Notes under the pieces: generated by a model
Databases searched by the model: none
What the model was told of the DNA's origin: nothing
The model's input: the letters and a program-made list of their open reading frames with translations, nothing else
Part shown: in pieces, positions 57,162 to 64,000 of the stretch
Position numbering within the stretch: the stretch's first letter is position 1
Layout: every line of letters begins with the position of its first letter
Assembly: GCF_000346465.2 (NCBI RefSeq)
Contig: NC_034011.1
Span: forward strand, 15,054,115-15,118,114
Length of the DNA stretch: 64,000 nucleotides
Source of the DNA: Prunus persica
Taxonomy: Eukaryota > Streptophyta > Magnoliopsida > Rosales > Rosaceae
Reading direction: 5' to 3'
Made by a program: the position numbers and the translations under genes

Positions 57162-60100
57162 ATGGTTTCTCAACAACAAACTAAGGATTCTGGCTCCAAG
57201 AAGCTTGGAATGGTAGCTCCTCAAGACAAGTCTTCGAAGGAGATGAAGTCTTCGAAGAAGATGAAGTTTGCTTCATCATCTGCTGAGACAGAACCAACCA
57301 GCCAGACAACAATCTCTGATGATTCAAAGACTGGTCGAGGTATGAGCACAATGCCTCGTGTTGTGAAGAGAAAGCTTCAGAAACTGAGGCCAATTGTTGA
57401 GTACAATAAAAGGGGGAAAGGTGTTGGCCAAGCACATATTGAGATGCAGTCGTATATTGGTGTGTTGGCACGCTCCAGGATCCCACTTGTGGACAAGAAA
57501 TGGTCCCAAATCCCCAAGGATATAAAGGAGCAGATTTGGGAAGCAGTTGACATGGCTTTTGTCGTAGGCCAAGGGGGCAAGACCTCTGTTTTAGCTTCTG
57601 CTGCCAAGAAATGGAAGGATTTCAAGTCTACACTAACGAGGCATTATATCCTTCCATACACCAATGACAGGGAGAAATTAAGCCAACCCCCTGAAACATA
57701 TAAATTCATAGAGAAAGCACAATGGGATGCCTTTGTAGCTTCAAGGCTATCCAAAGATTTTGAGTCTGTGCATTCTCAACATGCACAGATTAGGGAGAAA
57801 CTCGAGTACAATCATCGATTGTCTCGAAAAGGATATGCTGGATTGGAGGATCAATTGGAGGAAACCATGCCTGGGGTAGAAATTGATCGATCTACCTTAT
57901 GGAAGAGAGCTAGACAGGACAAACATGGTAACATCCCTGATCCAAAGGTGGCAGAGAAAGCAAAATTAATTGTAAGCCTACTATCACTCTGTTTTAAATT
58001 TTTATTAAACTGTGAATTATTCTTATTACGTCGTATGTTATATTTTTCGTCGTGTGAATGATATTACCACGTCGAAAAGTTTTTAAAAACGTCGTTAAAG
58101 GTCTAAATAGGAATCACTACTATGTTTTCTGTAATTATAGCATAAGACGTCGGTGGTTCATTTTCGCGTCGTGTGAATGATATTACCACGTCGAAACTTT
58201 TTTAAAAACGTCGTTAACGGTCTAAATAGGAATCACTACTCTGTTTTCTTTAATTATAGCATAAGACGTCGGTTGTTTATTCATTTCGTCGTTTTAAATA
58301 AATAATCACGTCGGTATAACTACCGTCGTGATAAGTTATAATAACGTCGGTTTATACGTTATTGCGTCGTGTGAAATTATATAATACGTCGTTTGTACAT
58401 AAATAACCGTCGTGTGTTTTTTTGTTTATCTTTGTTTTAGGATGAATTGCAGAAACAAGTCTCGGAAGGCAAAGTCAGAGTAGATGGCAGCAATGATGTG
58501 CTGACCATGGCTTTGGGCCCCGAGCATCCAGGCAGAGTGAGGGGAGTTGGTGCTGGTGTTTCCCCAAGGCAATATTTCAATTTGCCCAAACCACAGAGGG
58601 TGAGCTTTGACGACCGTTTGAAGGACAGTTTAAGAGTTCTCCTTCAAGAAGAGACTAAAAAGATGGAGGCTAAGGCAAGGGAAGAGGCCTTAAGGATGGA
58701 GGCTAGGACAAAACAATTGGTAGAGGCTGAGAGGGAGCATTTCCTGAGTCAACTTTCCCAATTAATTCCCAATTTTGATCCAAGCATGCTTAAACCAAGA
58801 ATTAGCCAAAGCCCCAAAAATCCAATGTCTGACAAAGCTAGCTGCTCTGGAGGTGATGTGAGATCCCTACATTTGGAGGATGATACTGCCAAAATGGGGA
58901 AACATCAGCCAGATGAAGAGAAGGAAGAAGAAAAAAGAGATGAAGAGAAGGAAGAAGAAAAGGAGAAAGAAGATGAAGAAAAGCATGACGACAAGGTATG
59001 TTCACATAACTTTGCCTTTTTTATTTGTTTTTCAAAATTTCAGACGTCGATATTTTTATTTAATCCGTCGTTTGTTTACAACTTAGACGGCGGAATTTTT
59101 TTAAGACGTAATAAAATATTTAAACGACGGTTTTTGCACCGTCGTTTAAATGGTTTCAGACGACGCTTTATTCATAAAACCGTCGTCTTTATTGAATTAC
59201 CACGACAGTTTTTTCACCGTCGTTTAAATACTTTTAAGACGACGTTTTATTCCTTAAACCGTCGTCTTTATTGAATTACCACGTCATTTTTTTTATTTCT
59301 TTAAACAGGTTATTGAAGTTGGTGATTATTCAAATATGGAGGCGCCATCTTCTTTAAAAACCCTTTGTCGTTTTGTGGAAACGACACTCCTGCCTGAGGA
59401 TAAGACACTCCAATTTACAATTGATAAGGAGGTGTTTGGTGGTGAGCGCGATACCTTCCTCCTGCCTGAAGATATTACACAATTTGCAGGCATGGAAGAA
59501 ATTGGAGCTACTGTATTGGCTGTATATATGAGGTTTGTACTTCTAAAATAATACCTCGTTGGTTTATATATTGAGTCGTCTTAACTAACTAACCACGTCG
59601 TCTTAACTAACTACCGTCGTGATAAATATATTATAACGTCCTCATCTATTTCAGTACGTCGTGTGAAATATTATAATATGTCGTTTTTTTATACATAACC
59701 GTCGTGTTTTTTTGTGCTGACTTGTTTATATTATTTTATGTATTTAGGTACTTACACAATGTTTTGAAACAAGCCAATATGTGCAGCATGGTTGGCTTTA
59801 TCGACCCTGCTACAGTTAGTGCCAACTCTGGCACAATAACTGAAAGATCACGACTGGTAGCAGCTCGACTTCAGAAGACAGACGGTGAACAGATTTTCAT
59901 GATGCCTTACAATCCAGGCTTAGTCTCCTTAGGATTTTATTTTTATGATTTTCAATAAATGACAGCTTATAAACTAACCACGTCGGTGTTTTATTTTATT
60001 TAGTCGTTTGAAACTACTAACCACGTCGGTATTTATTTATCGTCGTGATAAATATATAATGTCGTCGTTATCTACTTTATTTCGTCGTGTGAAATACTAT

Positions 60101-60707
60101 AATACGTCGTTTTTGTAAATAACCGTCGTTTTTATATTAATTTTGTGCAGCCGTCATTGGATCTTGCTGATTGTAAGAGTAAAGAAGGAGACCGTCTATT
60201 TTCTGGATCCTCTGCCAGGTCATCGTGTGGTCGACGAAGAGGCGAAAAACATCGTGAACAGTGCTTTAAAAATATATAATACCCACATAGCCCGAGCAGG
60301 ACGTAAAAATGTAATTTGGAAAACTCTCTCAGGCACACCAAAGCAACCCAGCAATGTCGAATGCGGGTATTATGTGATGCGCTTCATGAGGGACATCATC
60401 ATGGATCCTTCCTTGGGGTTTGAGTATAAGGTAAGAAGAAATTACCTTCATACATTTCACGTCGTTTTTTGTATTATCAACGACGGTCATGTAAAATTAA
60501 CCTCGTTGAATGGATATACTACGTCGGTTATGAAAAATATCGTCGTCTGTGATTGAATTTCTTTTTATTTATAAACCCTAATAGTCATTGTTTATGCAGT
60601 ATGCCAAGGGAAACCAGGAAGCTTCATACCCCCAAGAAGCCATTGATGAAGTCCGGAATGAATGGGCAGAGTTTGTTTTCCAAATTATTAAACAGGGCAA
60701 TTATTGA
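57162..60707 (+). CDS. CACTA-encoded Transposase_24-type protein fused to Ulp1 (C48) protease
   Basis: Exons: 57162-57971, 58441-58995, 59309-59532, 59748-about 59918, 60151-60430, 60600-60707; about 716 residues. The N-terminal part has the plant Transposase_24 (Ptta/En/Spm) region (AKKWKDFKSTLTRHY, WDAFVASRLSKDFE, HRLSRKGYAGLEDQL). A coiled, Glu/Lys-rich linker follows (residues ~320-455). The C-terminal part is a Ulp1-like cysteine protease with His (HWILLIV), Asp (FLDPLP) and Cys (NVECGYYVMRFMRDI), ending YAKGNQEASY...IKQGNY. Relatives of the protease remove SUMO; here the role in transposition is unknown. All junctions are in phase and GT-AG except the fourth: after NPG the donor reads CTTAGT (59919) where GT is expected. 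That may be a mutation abolishing splicing into the protease exon, or a GC donor one base earlier, which would shift the frame. The upstream leader intron ends at 57147. Confidence 0.8.
58050..58290. repeat. About 128-bp tandem duplication in intron
   Basis: TGATATTACCACGTCGAAA, GGTCTAAATAGGAATCACTA and AATTATAGCATAAGACGTCG each occur twice, about 128 bp apart, inside the first coding intron. Confidence 0.85.
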
Positions 60708-61960
60708 ACACTTGATATTTATGTATAATGTACAAATTTTCTCTATAATATGTAATGTAAAAATTTGTTGAGGTTTTCTTAAATTAAAAAAAAAACAAAC
60801 ATACAAATTGCTTAACCGACGTGTAATACTTTTCCAACGACCTAATAAAGTCAAAAACCGTCGTATTTTGTTGTTTCGTGTTTTAAACAAATACGACGTA
60901 AAAATATAGTTAGACGACGTTCTTTGAACAATTGAGTCGTTTATGGTTTACAACATCTTCAATTTCTTAAGGGTTCAGGGTATCATCGACGACGTTTATG
61001 TAACGACAGCGGTTAAGTCGTGGAATATATATTTTACGTCGTATAGTTAAATAGCCGCTATGGTTTCTCATTTTAACGACGTCATTTTAACGACTTAGTA
61101 GTCTATTACAATTTACAACGTCTACAATTTATTAACACCGACGTGGTTTGTTGTTGTGGTAAGAATATTTTATTATTTTTATATCAAAATATTCAAAATA
61201 AATTTAAAATAAATCAGAAAATTGAAAAGTCAACTCCTATGAAGTCATTGATATATTTTCTTCCACATAAACCTTGAAAAAATTCATTTTGAATAACAAA
61301 AATTTAAAATGACCATCCAAAACAAAATTGTTTTGATGAGTCATAAAATCACTTCTAGTTTTATGGTTTAGGGTTTAGAGTCTAGGGTTTAGAGATTAGG
61401 GTTGTTATTTATTGGGGTTTATTTTTAAAGTATAATTTTTGGGTAGTCTAAGGTATATGTTAGGCTTTAAAACCATAAAACCTTTTATAAACTTAATTTT
61501 TTAAATTGTATAATTTAGTTTTATGGGTTTAGGGTATTAATTTTTAACGACGGTAGTTGCGTCGTGGAATACATATTTTACGTCGTACAGTAAAACATAC
61601 GACATGGTTTACGCTTTAAACGACGTCATTTTAATATGTAAGTCGGTTTATATAATTTACAACGTCTTAAATTTCTTAACACCGACGTGGTTTTTCAGTC
61701 GTCGTTATATAAAAAATTCAAAATAAATTTAAAATTAATCCGAAAAATGAAGCTTCAAAATGAACGGCCTTACGTTCTTAATCCGAAAATGAAGTTTCCG
61801 TCGTGGAATATTAAATTTACGTCGGTACTTGTAGAACTTTCGCCTTGGTTTTTCTTTCGACGTTTTAAAACACGCGAGCTCTAAAAATTTTCGCGCGACC
61901 TAAATTTTTTTAGATTTGGCTCTTATTCTTATACTTCGAACCCTGAAACCTAAAATTTTC
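60708..61960. other. Spacer between the two CACTA genes
   Basis: A probable 3' end of the upstream gene (AT-rich, AATATGTAATG and an A-run at 60785) is followed by ACGTCG-rich DNA. A segment around AACACCGACGTGGTTT and TTCAAAATAAATTTAAAAT occurs at about 61135-61210 and again at about 61678-61735. GGTTTAGGGTTTAGAG-like words at 61365-61405 only resemble telomere repeats. Confidence 0.6.
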
Positions 61961-61964
61961 AGAT

Positions 61965-62056
61965 TTCGCGCGACATAACATTTCGCTCTCTCACTTCTGC
62001 TCTAATTAAAAGTTGCACTCTCCAGGCTCCGTCGAATCTGTGAGCTCGTCCAACCT
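61965..62056 (+). promoter_or_regulatory. Probable leader exon of the TNP2 gene
   Basis: A stretch free of ACGTCG words with CGCTCTCTCACTTCTGC, ending GTCCAACCT before GTAAGTAC (donor at 62057). The intron would end at the acceptor AATAGGTTATAG (62680), nine bases before the start codon. The start of the leader is a guess. Confidence 0.5.
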
Positions 62057-62399
62057 GTAAGTACAAACCCTATCTTCCCCTTGTAAATTCATTGAATGAT
62101 ATTAGGTTGTTTTGTTAAAGGGTTTTATGTGTATGCTTTGCGATCTGTTAATAATGTGCTTATAGGTATGGGTTCATGGATTTTCTGTTTAATGGGTTCA
62201 TGGATTACATTATCTGTTATGTTGAATTGGGAATGGATTTAATTTTGTCGTATCTTTTAATCACCCTATGTTATGTTGAATTGGGAATGGATTTATTGTT
62301 TTCATGCTTGGTTTCATGTATATGTTGGTTTCTTGCTTGGTTTCATATATATGTTGTGTTCTTAATGGGTTTTGTGTTCTTGAAAATAAACTGAGACAC

Positions 62400-62600
62400 G
62401 ACGAATTTTAAGGCATACGACGACGATTACACGACGGTTTTTTTAAACTACCGTCGTTGTATTACTTATACACGACGGTTTTTTCATAAACCGTCGTTTG
62501 TATTACTTATAATAGACGACGTCTGTTGAAAGTCCGTCGTCTATATATGCCAAATACGTCTGTTTTTGTTTAAAACCCGTCGTCTCTGTTGTGTATTACT
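62400..62600. repeat. ACGACGG inverted words in TNP2 leader intron
   Basis: Dense alternation of ACACGACGGTTTTTT and AAACCGTCGT words that can pair into short hairpins, inside an intron of the transposase gene. Confidence 0.7.
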
Positions 62601-62688
62601 TGCGATTAGATCATTGTATAATCTGCTATAGTGATGGTCATTGCCTGTATTTTCACTTTATTATAGATAATAGGTTATAGTGTCGGAG

Positions 62689-63992
62689 ATGGATAAGTCA
62701 TGGATGCACTCGGATAGAAGATCGAAGGCATATGAATTTGGGGTGGAAGCATTTTTGAACTTTGCTGTAGAAAATCTTCTAACTACAACACATATCCGTT
62801 GTCCATGTGTTAAATGTGTTAATTTGAAGTTGTTTGGGGTTGGAATTATAAGGGATCACTTATACTTTAATGGAATTGACCAAAGCTATAAGAATTGGAC
62901 ATTTCACGGAGAACCTTGGGAAGCAACTACTAATGCTAGTAGAAATGTTGAAGAAGATGATGGCCATAGTAGGTACAGTTTTGTGTCTGAAGAAATTGAT
63001 ATGGATGATAATGATTTTGGTGATTTTGGTTCGGATCCGTATGAGTTTGCCAATGTGATTGGGGATGGAGATCAACCAGTGTACCCTGGTTGTAGAAAGT
63101 ACACGAAGTTATCGGCATTAGTGAAGTTGTATAATTTGAAGGCAAAACATGGGATGAGTGATGTCTGTTTTACAGAATTATTGATACTTCAAGGCGATTT
63201 GCTTCCAGAAGGAAATACAATACCAACCTCCATGTATGAGGCTAAAAAGACTTTGTGTGCATTGGGGCTGAGTTATGAGAAAATGCACGCATGCCCTAAT
63301 GATTGCATCTTGTATAGGAAGGAGTATGAGGATTCAACTAATTGTCCTACTTGTGGTATCTCAAGGTGGAAGGAAGGCAAAGATTCAATCTTGAAAAAGG
63401 GTGTGCCAGCGAAGGTGGTGTGGTATTTTCCCCCAATTCCAAGGTTTAAAAGGATGTTTCAATCACATGAGACAGCTAAGAGTTTGACTTGGTGGCATGC
63501 TGCTAGAAAATCAATTGACGGTCAGATGTCTCATCCGGCGGATTCCCCGTCTTGGAAACTTCTTGATGATAAATGGCCTGAGTTTGGTAATGAGCCGAGA
63601 AACTTGAGATTGGCTCTTTCATCTGATGGATTCAATCCCCACAGTTCTCTAAGTAGCAGATATAGTTGTTGGCCGGTTATCTTAGTTACATATAATCTCC
63701 CTCCATGGCTGTGCATGAAACGAAAGTTCATGATGTTAACCTTATTGATTTCCGGTCCTAAACAACCCGGAAATGATATAGACGTCTACTTGGAGCCTTT
63801 GATTGATGATTTAAAATCCTTGTGGGTTGGGATTAGAGGAGTGTATGATGCACATAATGGAGAATACTTTACACTCAGAGCTGCATTAATGTGGACAATT
63901 AATGATTTCCCCGCCTATGGAAACTTATCTGGTTGTGTTGTTAAAGGATATAAAGCTTGTCCAATATGCGGCGATGATACACCTAGTCACAG
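62689..63992 (+). CDS. TNP2-like CACTA transposase, first coding exon (partial)
   Basis: Begins MDKSWMHSDRRSKAYEFGV, the conserved start of plant CACTA transposases. The transposase-associated domain follows at residues ~5-80 (IRCPCVKCVN, HLYFNGIDQSYKNWTFHGE). An acidic linker (~90-125) leads into the Transposase_21 (TNP2) domain: ARKHG-like KAKHGMSDVCFTELL, CPNDCILYRKEYED, CPTCGISRWK, PRFKRMF, LTWWHAARK, LSSDGFNPHSSLSSRYSCWP and KGYKACPICGDDT. No stop occurs in 434 codons. The exon ends AG at 63992 with GT next, so the gene goes on past the window. It catalyses cut-and-paste transposition at the CACTA ends. The start at 62689 is preferred over upstream non-ATG codons because of the family N-terminus and the acceptor just upstream. 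Confidence 0.9.
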
Positions 63993-64000
63993 GTGAAAAA

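Larger units (their letters stand above)
54102..64000 (+). mobile_element. Autonomous-type CACTA (En/Spm) transposon, left ~10 kb
   Basis: The left terminus CACTACTACAAAAAGTG starts at 54102 (preceding TGG would be the 3-bp target duplication; the other copy lies outside). Inside, in order: a subterminal region rich in CGACGGT and ACGTCGT words; a captured host fragment (55200-55548); a Transposase_24/Ulp1 gene (56325-60707); a spacer (60780-61960); and a TNP2 transposase gene (leader about 61970-62056, coding from 62689, running off the window). The coding frames look largely intact, so this copy may be recently active. Both genes are on the forward strand. Confidence 0.85.

Noticed and set aside
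61365..61405. Interstitial telomere repeats
   Set aside because: Only a few degenerate GGTTTAG words, not a run of the plant TTTAGGG unit.

Overview
The window is plant nuclear DNA, probably from a woody eudicot. The repeat families remind me of Rosaceae genomes, but that is an impression and not something I could test. Coding content is split by GT-AG introns. Most of the 64 kb is layered transposable elements of nearly every plant superfamily. I see one host gene that is close to intact (a wax ester synthase/diacylglycerol acyltransferase of the WSD type, five exons, 19829-22863). There is one broken FAR1/FRS-type gene (28322-34802) and one scrambled fragment of a host proteasome gene (RPN6) carried inside a transposon. 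There are no rRNA or tRNA genes and no CRISPR, and about 100 bases are an assembly gap (49051-49151).

Layout. 1-1001: decayed transposon DNA. 1002-6256: two long terminal repeats (LTRs) of one family in reverse orientation; the second is a solo LTR with a perfect 5-bp target duplication. 6257-8915: AT-rich remnant, then a 259-bp tandem array. 8930-13586: a deleted Ty3/gypsy chromovirus (LTR, polypurine tract, chromodomain, damaged integrase, LTR stump), with a PIF/Harbinger-type element nested in its LTR. 14194-17210: forward solo LTR of the same family with a nested MITE. 17611-19023: hAT element with a nested Mutator-type MITE. 19405-22863: the WSD gene, with an inverted copy of its exon1/intron1 junction just upstream and a hAT end fused to its last exon. 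23378-25072: a 1.7-kb foldback element. 25288-28321: two LTR fragments, tail to tail. 28322-34802: FRS pseudogene split by a 3.9-kb CACTA element. 36494-42949: full-length but decayed L1-type LINE. 43540-48253: inverted-repeat element with a decayed Ty1/copia element inside. 48300-49396: gypsy fragment around the gap. 49643-53441: LTR element that keeps only gag. 54102 to the right edge: the left ~10 kb of a large CACTA (En/Spm) element.

The CACTA element at the right end is the most informative system. It has its left terminus (CACTACTACAAAAAG) and a seven-exon gene for a Transposase_24-type protein fused to a Ulp1/C48 cysteine protease. A TNP2 transposase gene follows and runs off the window. 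A degenerate ACGTCG word fills nearly all of the element's non-coding DNA, introns included. The captured RPN6 fragment (55200-55548) sits between its left end and its first gene. The two element genes are in the same direction, each with its own intron-containing 5' leader, so they look like separate transcription units supplying a DNA-binding/protease protein and the transposase.

Splice sites, exon phases, target duplications and repeat periods were read directly by eye. Family names rest on motif recognition without database searches.
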